From: Acidobacteriaceae bacterium
GTDB taxonomy: Bacteria > Acidobacteriota > Terriglobia > Bryobacterales > Bryobacteraceae
Assembly: GCA_019233755.1 (NCBI GenBank)
Contig: JAFAMD010000013.1
Location: forward strand, 87,361 to 151,360
Length of the DNA: 64,000 bases
Reading direction: 5' to 3'
A model generated the notes under the pieces. It had not been told where the DNA came from. It saw nothing but the letters and a program-made list of their open reading frames with translations, and made no database searches. Each line of letters opens with the position of its first letter. Within the stretch, counting starts at the first letter, position 1. Position numbers and translations under genes: made by a program. Below are positions 43,235 through 51,821 of the stretch, piece by piece.

Positions 43235-44689
43235 ATGGCTGAAACCAAATTCGATCTGGCCCTTAGCGCGCGCGAAGAGGTGCTCCGTGAGGGATTCGAA
43301 CCGGACTTCTCCCCGGCAGTTACGCAGCAAGTAGCTGCCATCAAAGCTCGGTCGGCGGCTGTCCCCAACGGAGAGATACAGGACCTGCGGGATCGTCTAT
43401 GGTCTTCCATTGATAACGACACATCCCGTGATTTGGATCAGATCGAATTCGCCGAACGGGTTCAGGAAGGGGTACTCGTTTCGATTGGAATCGCCGATGT
43501 GGACCTCGATGTTCCGATCGCATCGCCAATTGATCAGCATGCGATGGCTCAAGCGACCACCGTTTACACACCGGTGCAGATCTTCCCGATGCTGCCTGAA
43601 GAATTGTCGACTGATCTGACTTCACTTTCGCCAGGCTGCGATCGCCCGGCTATCGTTATTGAAATGCTGGTTGCTGAGGACGGATCTGTCACTTCTTCGA
43701 AGATTTACCGTGCGCTGGTTCGAAACAAATTTCAACTCACTTATAGCCGCGTCGGAGGCTGGCTTGAAGGGACGGCCACGCCGGCTCCGGAAATAGCGGC
43801 TTCTCGCGACTTACAGGCCCAAATCAGATTACAGGATGAGGCCGCCAAACGCTTGTTAGAGCAGCGCAACCGTTTGGGCGCATTGGATTTTGACCGAATC
43901 GAGGCGGAACCGATCATCGTTGATGGCGCCGTGAAGGGAATTACCGCGCGGCGCAAAGACCGCGCGAGCAACCTGATTGAAAACTTCATGGTTGCCGCTA
44001 ATGAAGTGATAGCTGCAACGCTCAGCCGTGAAGGTGTCTCTTCCATCCGGCGCGTTGTAAGGCAGCCGGAGAGATGGCCTCGCATCGTCGAACTGGCAGC
44101 ACGCTATGGTGCCACGCTGCCTGTTCAGCCGGACTCGCCTGCCCTGGCTGCCTTCCTCAGGCAGCAAAAGCAGAAGGACCCCGTGCACTATCCTGATTTA
44201 TCACTTTCGATAGTCAAGCTGATGGGGCCAGGCGAGTATGTGTTGACGCGTGCAGACGACCCCAAGGAGGGGCACTTCGGACTCGCCGCGCACGACTACA
44301 CTCATTCGACAGCCCCGAACCGCCGCTTTGCCGATCTCGTGACACAGCGACTGATTAAGTCTCTACTGGCAAAGCGCCGGGCGGCTTATTTGGATGAAGA
44401 CCTCAGCCGAATCGCCCGGCACTGCACGCTGAAGGAGGACGCAGCACGGAAGGTGGAACGTAGAATGGGTAAGTGCGCTGCCGCGCTTGCCTTCCAGAAT
44501 CGCATCGGCCAGAGTTTTGCGGCCGTAGTGACAGGAGTTACTCCAAGAGGTGTGTTCGTTCGTGTTCTGAATCCACCTGTCGAAGGCCGCCTCATGCGCG
44601 GCGAACAAGGAGTGGATGTTGGTGACCAGTTGCAGGTGACTCTCCTTCATACTGATGCCGAGCGCGGCTTCATTGATTTCGGCCGATAG
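43235..44689 (+). CDS. RNB-domain ribonuclease (short RNase II/R type)
   Basis: A 484-residue exoribonuclease. The RNB active site reads SIDNDTSRDLDQIEFAE: three of the four usual Asp are present and the fourth is Gln. HDYTHSTAPNRRFADLVTQR is the conserved RNB end motif. A C-terminal S1-like domain follows (VTGVTPRGVFVRVL). It lacks the N-terminal cold-shock domains of RNase R, hence the short length. GTG 43217 and ATG 43235 are both possible; ATG is chosen. Confidence 0.87.
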   Translation: MAETKFDLALSAREEVLREGFEPDFSPAVTQQVAAIKARSAAVPNGEIQDLRDRLWSSIDNDTSRDLDQIEFAERVQEGVLVSIGIADVDLDVPIASPIDQHAMAQATTVYTPVQIFPMLPEELSTDLTSLSPGCDRPAIVIEMLVAEDGSVTSSKIYRALVRNKFQLTYSRVGGWLEGTATPAPEIAASRDLQAQIRLQDEAAKRLLEQRNRLGALDFDRIEAEPIIVDGAVKGITARRKDRASNLIENFMVAANEVIAATLSREGVSSIRRVVRQPERWPRIVELAARYGATLPVQPDSPALAAFLRQQKQKDPVHYPDLSLSIVKLMGPGEYVLTRADDPKEGHFGLAAHDYTHSTAPNRRFADLVTQRLIKSLLAKRRAAYLDEDLSRIARHCTLKEDAARKVERRMGKCAAALAFQNRIGQSFAAVVTGVTPRGVFVRVLNPPVEGRLMRGEQGVDVGDQLQVTLLHTDAERGFIDFGR

Positions 44690-44709
44690 CGATCCACTAT
44701 TGTGGAAAA

Positions 44710-45594
44710 TCACTGTCCCTTGTATCTGCTATTTCCGCAAGGCGGGGGCAGATTTACCCACTGGCGCGGGTTGACAGCCACCCCGTTGACGTAGATTGCC
44801 CAGTGTAAATGCGGCCCGGTGGCGCGGCCTGTGGAGCCCACGTAGCCGATTATGTCTCCGGCCTTGACCGAGTCGCCCTCCCTCGCGGCCAGCTTCGACA
44901 TATGCAGGTAGATGGACTGCAATCCCTGCCCGTGGTCGATGGCGATGGTGCCGCCGTGCAGATTGAAATCGCGCGCAATCTTGACTACGCCGCCCGCGAC
45001 GGCCTGAATCGGCGTACCCACGGCGCCGCGCTGATCAAGGCCCGCATGAAAGTTACCGGTCGGCTTGCCATTACGGAATCTCCGGACACCGAATGGGGAG
45101 GTTACACAGCCGGGAATCGGTAACTGTATATGATCGTTCCAGTAGCGCTCGGGAAGAACCTCATTCTGAAAGGCGGTAACCGTCTCCTGTTCCCCCGGCG
45201 AAGGCTTCAGCGCCGCGACGGATCTCCCCATCAAGATGTTCTCTTTCGCGTAATGCGCATTGAGCACAGTGATGGAAAAGGACTGCAGCACTGTTTCCTG
45301 TTGATCGAGTAATTCAAGCTGGTAAACGCCGGGCTTTGTGATGACTGGCACCGGCATGAGCCCTAGCGGTCTTGCGCCTGGCTGCGGAAAAAGGCGAATC
45401 GTCCGTCCGTTCATCCGAGCGGTCTCTGCGCCCTCCCCTTCTATCCGCAGCACCTCACCCTGAGAAATTTTCTGCGGAGTAACTGCAAAGCTCTGCGCAA
45501 AGACGCTTGCAGCCGCGAGGTGGAGCAAGAGCCGCCAGCGCATTAGCATCGTGGCAATTAGGTTTCCGAATCGGCGCAATTTCTCCACGCCCAT
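44710..45594 (-). CDS. M23-family metallopeptidase, secreted
   Basis: A 294-residue LytM-type zinc endopeptidase likely to cut peptidoglycan peptides. The zinc site is complete: HAGLDQRG and the HLH of GPHLHWAI. A signal peptide (LLLHLAAASVFAQS) starts about 20 residues in; ATG 45549 would shorten the n-region. An Ig-like domain of about 100 residues precedes the catalytic part, with PGVYQLELL. It starts 10 bases after the AidB-like gene. Confidence 0.88.
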   Translation of the reverse strand: MGVEKLRRFGNLIATMLMRWRLLLHLAAASVFAQSFAVTPQKISQGEVLRIEGEGAETARMNGRTIRLFPQPGARPLGLMPVPVITKPGVYQLELLDQQETVLQSFSITVLNAHYAKENILMGRSVAALKPSPGEQETVTAFQNEVLPERYWNDHIQLPIPGCVTSPFGVRRFRNGKPTGNFHAGLDQRGAVGTPIQAVAGGVVKIARDFNLHGGTIAIDHGQGLQSIYLHMSKLAAREGDSVKAGDIIGYVGSTGRATGPHLHWAIYVNGVAVNPRQWVNLPPPCGNSRYKGQ

Positions 45595-45604
45595 TGCCTA
45601 TGGC

Positions 45605-47248
45605 TCACGCCCACGCCCGGTCGATGATTCGTCGAAAGTCCGTGTTGCCCGGGAGTGTGCCGAAGGCCTGACCCCAATTTCCGCCGATGCGCGATGAGCA
45701 GAATGCGTCGGCAACCGTACGAGGACTATTACGAATCAGCAAAGAGGCCTGCAACGCCAGCGCTAAGCTCTCGGCAAGACGGCGCGCATCGCAATCCGCT
45801 AAGTCATGAGTAAGGGTCGATTCCAGGTCGTCAACCTTGACGTCCAGCAGGCGGTCGCCTCCCTTTGCCAAGCGAACCTCGGCAAAGAAATTCTCCCTTG
45901 ACTCGGGTTCTTTGCGAAGGACACGAAGTATGTCGAGACAATTCACATTGGCAGATCCTTCCCAAATCGAATTCACGGGTGCTTCACGATAAAGCCGCGG
46001 CAGGCAGCACTCCTCCACGTAGCCGTTTCCGCCGAGACATTCGAGCGCTTCGCCCACGTGCGCTGCGCAGCGCTTCGTGATCCAGTATTTGGCGACAGGG
46101 ATTGCAAGCCGCGCGAAGCGGCGCTCCTGCTCGCTGCCTCCCAATCGGTCAACCGCCCGTGCCAGGCGCATCGCAAGGACCGTCGCCGCCGCCGACTCGA
46201 GATACAGGTCGGCGAGTACGTTCTGCATTACCGGCTGCTCTACCAGCAAACGTCCAAATGCCTCACGGTGACGCGCGTGATGAATGGCCTGTGTCACCGC
46301 CTGCCGCATTAATCCCGCCGAGCCGAGCACACAATCAAGCCGGGTGTAATTGACCATTTCCATGATCGTCGCGATGCCGCGGCCTTCGGGGCCGAGGATC
46401 CGCGCCCAGGCACCGACGAACTCGACTTCGCCCGATGCGTTGGACCGGTTGCCCAGCTTATCCTTGAGACGTTGAAGTTGAAACCAGTTGGGTTCGCCGT
46501 CCGGGGTCCAGCGCGGCAGAAAGAAACACGACAGGCCGTCTGGAGCTTGTGCGAGCACAAGAAACGCATCGCACATGGGCGCAGAGCAAAACCATTTATG
46601 ACCGGTTAGCATGTACTCTCCATTGCCCAGCGCTTCGGCGGTCGTCGTGTTGGTCCGCACGTCGGACCCGCCCTGCTTTTCGGTCATGGCCATTCCTATG
46701 AGCGCTCCCAGCTTTTCGGTCGCCGGCAGGAACCGTTGGTCATAGTGCGGTTGCAAAACTCGGGCTTCCCATTCGCTGGCGATCTCCGGCTGCTTTCGAA
46801 TCAGCGGCACGCTCGCGTAGGTCATGGAAATGGGGCAGGTGTGTCCCGCTTCGTTCTGGCCGGCCAGCATCAGCAGTGCTGCCCGAGCGACGTGCGCGCC
46901 GGGACGCCCCTCGGTCCATGGCAGGCAATGCAGCCCATGTTCCAGCGACAGCCGCATCAACTCATGCCATGCCGGATGAAACTTCACTTCGTCGCGCCGG
47001 TTGCCGAACCGGTCATGGGTATGGAGCACCGGTGGATTTTCGTTCGCCTCAAATGCCCACCGAATGGCTTCCTCGCTCCCAACGAGCTTTCCGAACTCGA
47101 TCAGCGCTGCATTTGCCCACTCGGCGCCTTCCCGACGCACTGCCTCGACTAAGTCCGCATCCCGTTCGAAGAGATTGTAGTCAACCAGCGGAGGCGGTTG
47201 ATTCGTTACTTCGTGCGTTTCCGCGCTGGGCAATAGCTTGGCGAGCAT
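45605..47248 (-). CDS. aidB: Acyl-CoA dehydrogenase, AidB type
   Basis: A 547-residue flavoprotein of the acyl-CoA dehydrogenase family. The AidB branch is indicated by GHTCPISMTYASVPLI, MAMTEKQGGSDVRTNTT and the extended C-terminus after LPRLYREAPVNSIWEGS. AidB proteins oxidise short acyl-CoAs weakly and bind DNA in the alkylation response. It follows eutC by 24 bases and may be in the same transcript. Confidence 0.87.
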   Translation of the reverse strand: MLAKLLPSAETHEVTNQPPPLVDYNLFERDADLVEAVRREGAEWANAALIEFGKLVGSEEAIRWAFEANENPPVLHTHDRFGNRRDEVKFHPAWHELMRLSLEHGLHCLPWTEGRPGAHVARAALLMLAGQNEAGHTCPISMTYASVPLIRKQPEIASEWEARVLQPHYDQRFLPATEKLGALIGMAMTEKQGGSDVRTNTTTAEALGNGEYMLTGHKWFCSAPMCDAFLVLAQAPDGLSCFFLPRWTPDGEPNWFQLQRLKDKLGNRSNASGEVEFVGAWARILGPEGRGIATIMEMVNYTRLDCVLGSAGLMRQAVTQAIHHARHREAFGRLLVEQPVMQNVLADLYLESAAATVLAMRLARAVDRLGGSEQERRFARLAIPVAKYWITKRCAAHVGEALECLGGNGYVEECCLPRLYREAPVNSIWEGSANVNCLDILRVLRKEPESRENFFAEVRLAKGGDRLLDVKVDDLESTLTHDLADCDARRLAESLALALQASLLIRNSPRTVADAFCSSRIGGNWGQAFGTLPGNTDFRRIIDRAWA

Positions 47249-47272
47249 GGCCGTATTTTATGAGGATTTCGC

Positions 47273-48004
47273 CTATGGTTGCGTTAGCGTCCTCGCATCC
47301 TCTTTCAGCCCGACGCCGGAGAGTTTCCTGTATCGTGCTTCGGTCATCAGAAACAGCAGCCGCTGTGCCGCCGCAACGTAACTCAGACCTTCCGCGCGGA
47401 TATTGGAAATACAGTTCCGATCGGCATCGGTCAGACCGGGGCGAGGGCTCCAGGTGAGATAAATGCCAAGGCTGTCAGGCGAACTCAGGCCGGGACGCTC
47501 GCCTATAAAGACGACAGATAAAGAGGAACCGAGGCATTCCGCTACTTCATCCCCGATGGCCACGCGTCCCTGTTCGATGATCACAACGGGCGCCAGCTTC
47601 CAGCTGAGAGGGTCGAGTAGGTTGAGAACGCTCTCGATCATTGGCGCGGCATGCCGCTCGACGGCGATAGCTGAGAGTCCGTCGGCGACAACGAACGCCG
47701 CATCGAACTGTCCCTTTCTTTCGGCAAGCAAGCGGCGGGAGTCATCGTTCAGGCGCCGGCCCAGATCCGGCCGCCGAAGGTAGGTTGGCCGGTCCGGTGC
47801 CGCGCTGCGGGCGAACAGGCATTCCCCTGCTACGGGCGTTAAGTCCAGGGCAAGCGCTTGCGTGTCCAGCTTCGCATGCACTGCGTCCCGCGCCCGCGCA
47901 TGTGCTAACTGAAATTCCAACAGCTCACGGGTCGGCAAGCTGTCTCCCGCACGGCCCAGCGCGACGCGGGCAGACGTGAAGTCTCTGAGTCGCGCAAAGG
48001 TCAT
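47273..48004 (-). CDS. eutC: Ethanolamine ammonia-lyase small subunit
   Basis: A 243-residue partner of EutB. Landmarks: RVALGRAGDSLPTRELLEFQ, LAHARARDAVHA, DGLSAIAVERHA, and FIGERPGLSSPDSLGIYLTW. It contributes to the adenosylcobalamin-binding site. ATG overlaps the eutB stop by 4 bases, so the two subunits are made together. Confidence 0.93.
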   Translation of the reverse strand: MTFARLRDFTSARVALGRAGDSLPTRELLEFQLAHARARDAVHAKLDTQALALDLTPVAGECLFARSAAPDRPTYLRRPDLGRRLNDDSRRLLAERKGQFDAAFVVADGLSAIAVERHAAPMIESVLNLLDPLSWKLAPVVIIEQGRVAIGDEVAECLGSSLSVVFIGERPGLSSPDSLGIYLTWSPRPGLTDADRNCISNIRAEGLSYVAAAQRLLFLMTEARYRKLSGVGLKEDARTLTQP

Positions 48005-49350
48005 GCTTCGAGAAGGGCGAGCATTCCAGGCAACTCGGCTTTCCGCCCTTCCAGCCAGGTTTCGAATTCCGGTGCCGGCCGCAGATTGAGGATTCGGCGA
48101 ATGTAAAGCGCGTCATGGAATGACGTGCTCTGATAATTCAGCATGATGTCATCGCTACCCGGAACGCCCATGATGTAATTCACACCGGCCGCACCTAGCA
48201 TGGTCAGGATTGCATCCATGTCGTCCTGGTCTGCCTCGGCGTGATTGGTGTAACAGATATCGCAACCCATCGGCAGGCCCAGCAATTTACCGCAAAAGTG
48301 ATCTTCTAGCGCGGCGCGAAGGATCTGCTTTCCGTCATACAGATATTCCGGACCGATGAACCCAACCACCGTGTTGACAAGCAGCGGTTGCAGGTGGCGG
48401 GCGACCGCGTAGGCCCGCGCCTCGCAGGTCTGCTGATCTACACCGTGATGCGCCCCGGCCGAGAGTGCGCTTCCCTGGCCGGTTTCGAAATACATGACGT
48501 TGTAGCCTACTGTGCCGCGCTTCAATTCGAGTGCCTGCTGCCTCGCGTCCTCCAGCATCTGCAGGTTGATGCCGAAAGAGCGGTTCGCCGCCTCGGTGCC
48601 CGCGATTGACTGGAATACCAGATCGACCGGCGCTCCACGGCGCATGGCCTCCATCTGTGTTGTTACATGTGCCAGCACGCAGCTCTGTGTCGGAATCTCA
48701 TAGCGTTCCCGTATGCGATCGAGCATATGCAACAGCATCTCCACCGATCGGAGATTATCTGAAACTGGATTGATCCCGATCACCGCATCCCCGCACCCGT
48801 ACGTCAGTCCGTCAATGATGCTGGCCGCGATGCCAACGGGATCGTCCGTCGGATGGTTCGGCTGCAATCGCGTCGAGAGCCGGCCCGCCAGGCCGATCGT
48901 ATTTCGAAATCGCGTAACGACGCGGACCTTGGCCGCCGCCACGACAAGGTCTTGCAGCCGCATGATCTTCGATACGGCAGCGACCATCTCCGGTATGAGG
49001 CCGGGGGCAAGGGCAGCCAAAGCGCGGGCATCTGCATCGTTGCTCAGCAGCCAGTCGCGAAATTCTCCCACAGTCATGTGTGCCACCGCTGTGAAGGCTA
49101 CCGCGTTATGCGTATCGAAGATCAGGCGCGAGACTTCGTCCTGCTCGCAGGGAATCGTCGGCTCTGACAGGAACGCCCGCAGGGGGGTGTCTGCCAACGC
49201 CATTTGCGCTGCGATGCGCTCCTCGGCGCTCTGCGCGGCAACGCCGGCGAGTTCGTCACCGGCGCGCAACGGACTCGCCTTCGCGAGCAGAGTTTTCAGG
49301 TCGGCAAAGCGATAGACGGTTTGTCTTATCGTATGGCGGTACGAGCCCAT
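48001..49350 (-). CDS. eutB: Ethanolamine ammonia-lyase large subunit
   Basis: A 449-residue catalytic subunit that converts ethanolamine to acetaldehyde and ammonia by a B12 radical route. Starts MGSYRHTIRQTVYRFADLKT, as relatives do. INPVSDNL, FQSIAGTEAANRSFGINL and MYFETGQGSALSAGAHHGVD are conserved active-site regions. No EutA reactivase, aldehyde dehydrogenase or microcompartment shell genes are nearby. It overlaps the permease gene by 25 bases. Confidence 0.94.
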   Translation of the reverse strand: MGSYRHTIRQTVYRFADLKTLLAKASPLRAGDELAGVAAQSAEERIAAQMALADTPLRAFLSEPTIPCEQDEVSRLIFDTHNAVAFTAVAHMTVGEFRDWLLSNDADARALAALAPGLIPEMVAAVSKIMRLQDLVVAAAKVRVVTRFRNTIGLAGRLSTRLQPNHPTDDPVGIAASIIDGLTYGCGDAVIGINPVSDNLRSVEMLLHMLDRIRERYEIPTQSCVLAHVTTQMEAMRRGAPVDLVFQSIAGTEAANRSFGINLQMLEDARQQALELKRGTVGYNVMYFETGQGSALSAGAHHGVDQQTCEARAYAVARHLQPLLVNTVVGFIGPEYLYDGKQILRAALEDHFCGKLLGLPMGCDICYTNHAEADQDDMDAILTMLGAAGVNYIMGVPGSDDIMLNYQSTSFHDALYIRRILNLRPAPEFETWLEGRKAELPGMLALLEA

Positions 49351-50768
49351 TCCGTCGTGCGCGCCTCCTCGGCGAATTTCTCTTCGGGCGCCAATACCAG
49401 TTGCTTGCATCCATGCAATGCAAAATACGCAGCGCCAAGCAGGAACCAGATGGCCGCGCCCAGCACACCAGGCCTGTAATCGCGATTAATAAACAAGGTG
49501 AACAGGGTAGCGATCGCTATTGCGCTGGCAACTGCTGCCCCCGCAATACCCAGAGGACTGCGAAACGGTCTGGTGATCGAGGGGAACCGGATTCGCAAGC
49601 CTATGAACGAGCCCATCTGAAATACATAAGCGATCACGGCGCCGAAAACGGCCATGTTCAGCAGCACTGCGCCGACGGAGCTTTTCTGGCCGGCCAGGTG
49701 AATCGCCAGCGCGGCCAGGTAGCCCAGAATCGAGCCGGCAACGAGTGCGCGGCCGGGTGTTTGCCGCGTGCCGTGTGTTACGGAAAGCCAGGTCGGAAAA
49801 TAGCCGGCTCGGGAAAGCGAATAGATCTGACGGCCGTAGGCGAAGATGATCGCATGAAAACTCGCCACCAGCCCCGCGCAGCCGACTAACGCCAGAATGC
49901 GCGCTGTTGCGCCGTCTCCGAATATCGCTCGAAAACCGAGGAGAAGAGGTTCCTCAGACCGGCCCACTTCGCTCGCTCCTGGAGCAATGCCTGCATTCAA
50001 AATCACCGTGAGAAATGCGAACAGGATCAGCGTGGCCAGGCCAAGAAGCATCCCCTTCGGCATGTCGCGAGTTGGATTGTGGGCTTCCTCGGCTGCCAGC
50101 GGAAGTTGCTCAATGCCAAGATAGACCCAAAGGGCAAATGGCAGAGCGCGGAAAATACCGCTCGAGCGATGCGGCAGCCAGCCGGAGTTCTGCAGCGCCC
50201 ATTTGTGGAGTTCGAAACGCGGCAGGGCTCCTATGAAAAACACGGACAGGATCGCCAGAGCAATCAACGTAATCACAAGCGACACGCGGAAGGACAGTTC
50301 CACGCCCGCCACGTTGAAAGCGACGAAAACGACGTAGCAGAGTAGCCACCAGACCGGTTCCCAGGCGTGCGGTGTTCCGAAAACGGCTCCCAGATACCCA
50401 CCGATGCCGACCACGATCACGGCCGGAGTGAGTATGTACTCCATGTTTTCGGCGAGGCCGGTGAGAAAGCCGCCCCAGGGACCCATGGCGGTTCGCGCGA
50501 AGGAGTAGGCGCCTCCGGCATGGGGAAGCGCCGGGGACATCTCCGCAATGCTGAAGCACAATCCTGTGAAGAGGACAGTCATGATCGCCAATGCGACGAG
50601 CATGCCCCCGAAGCCGCCTTCGGTTAGCCCGAAGTTCCAGCCGAAGAAGTCGCCCGATATGACCGCGCCGACGCCAAGCGCCCACAGATGCAGAACGCGT
50701 GCATGCCGCCGAAGGGCGCGTCGCGCGAAGTACGCCTCACCCGGGTGCGCGAAATGGAAGCGCCTCAT
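49326..50768 (-). CDS. Ethanolamine permease (APC family)
   Basis: A 480-residue transporter with about 12 membrane helices of the amino acid-polyamine-organocation superfamily, ethanolamine branch. Landmarks: LWALGVGAVISGDFFGWNFG, SPALPHAGGAYSFARTAMGP, and ENMEYILTPAVIVVGIGGYL. First gene of the eut operon. Position directly before eutB supports the substrate. Confidence 0.9.
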   Translation of the reverse strand: MRRFHFAHPGEAYFARRALRRHARVLHLWALGVGAVISGDFFGWNFGLTEGGFGGMLVALAIMTVLFTGLCFSIAEMSPALPHAGGAYSFARTAMGPWGGFLTGLAENMEYILTPAVIVVGIGGYLGAVFGTPHAWEPVWWLLCYVVFVAFNVAGVELSFRVSLVITLIALAILSVFFIGALPRFELHKWALQNSGWLPHRSSGIFRALPFALWVYLGIEQLPLAAEEAHNPTRDMPKGMLLGLATLILFAFLTVILNAGIAPGASEVGRSEEPLLLGFRAIFGDGATARILALVGCAGLVASFHAIIFAYGRQIYSLSRAGYFPTWLSVTHGTRQTPGRALVAGSILGYLAALAIHLAGQKSSVGAVLLNMAVFGAVIAYVFQMGSFIGLRIRFPSITRPFRSPLGIAGAAVASAIAIATLFTLFINRDYRPGVLGAAIWFLLGAAYFALHGCKQLVLAPEEKFAEEARTTEWARTAIR

Positions 50769-50835
50769 GCTTAGGGTGAGTGTAGCCCAAAGCTGGCGAA
50801 CCGCGCGGAAGAATACCGGTATGCCGGCTTCTCAA

Positions 50836-51771
50836 TCAGCCCTTTGGTACTGAAACAGTAATGTTGCGGAACTGGAGACCGCCGGTATGGTCGCCCTGAA
50901 TGTAGAAGGGCCCCGGTTCGCCTTCGTTGGCGTCTATTGCGCCGCCGGTAATACCCTCTATCTCCTTGTGGTCGATAATGGTGACTCCGTCACGGACCAC
51001 GGTTACGGTGCGGCCCACGAGCGTGATGTCAAACGTTTCCCACTTGCCCGGTGTGCGCGGCAGGTCGGTGCTGGGTGCAATCCGCCCGTAAATGGAACCA
51101 ATCCGGCGCTCGGGCGGGTTCTTGGTTAGAGGCTCATATTCAAGCTGAACCTCGTAACGACCGCGCAGATAAAAGCCGCTGTTCGCATCGTCCGGGCAGT
51201 TCACTTCGAAGTGTACTTTGAAGTCGGTAAACTCGCATGTCGTCCGAAGATTCGCACCGTGAGCTTCGTTCACCAGCAGACCGTCTTTTACCGTCCAATG
51301 ATTATTCGCGACGTCTCCGATGGGCTCCCAGCCGTCGAGGTTCTTGCCGTTGAAGAGAGGCTCGGGGGCGGTCCACGACGCCGGCGCGCGGCGACTCAGC
51401 TTCGGCGCACGTACGCCAGTCAAAGGCGTAGAGTTATCGCCAACCTTCTGTACGCCGGTCAGTTTATCGCCCGCGGCCTCAAGTTCCCACGTCATTCCCG
51501 GGCGGGTGCCGGTAGGTTGAGACAGGTTAAGGCTCAAATGCGACCCGTCGAGTTTGAAATCCTTCACCTCTCGGACATTGCCGCCCGTAGGCTGAAACCA
51601 CACGTCCAGGGCGCCATTCTTATCTGTTACGCCCAACCAGCTCGCGCGCATGCCGGTTGGAGTCGTAATGTTGAAATCCCATCGTCCAATAAAGGGGTTG
51701 TTGTTTTGTTTGGAAAAAGTTGGGGTCAGGAACGCGGAAAAAAGAACCAGACCCGTCAGGAACTGACGCAT
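50836..51771 (-). CDS. DUF1080-family secreted protein
   Basis: A 311-residue protein with a signal peptide (LTGLVLFSAFLTPTFS). A lipocalin-like or immunoglobulin-like part comes first (GRWDFNITTPTGMRASWLGV), then the DUF1080 lamin-G-like domain: LFNGKNLDGWEPIGD, FEVNCPDDANSGFYLRGRYE and GKWETFDITLVGRTVTVVRD. Some members are 3-keto-disaccharide hydrolases. Very abundant in Acidobacteriota and Planctomycetota. Located 67 bases upstream of the permease gene on the same strand. Confidence 0.88.
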   Translation of the reverse strand: MRQFLTGLVLFSAFLTPTFSKQNNNPFIGRWDFNITTPTGMRASWLGVTDKNGALDVWFQPTGGNVREVKDFKLDGSHLSLNLSQPTGTRPGMTWELEAAGDKLTGVQKVGDNSTPLTGVRAPKLSRRAPASWTAPEPLFNGKNLDGWEPIGDVANNHWTVKDGLLVNEAHGANLRTTCEFTDFKVHFEVNCPDDANSGFYLRGRYEVQLEYEPLTKNPPERRIGSIYGRIAPSTDLPRTPGKWETFDITLVGRTVTVVRDGVTIIDHKEIEGITGGAIDANEGEPGPFYIQGDHTGGLQFRNITVSVPKG

Positions 51772-51821
51772 GTTGGCAGTTTAGTACACGGAGACTTTCC
51801 AACAACGTAAAACTGGCGCAT

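Noticed and set aside
50769..50835. Cobalamin riboswitch before the ethanolamine operon
   Set aside because: The gap is only 67 bases, too short, and no B12-box-like sequence was seen.
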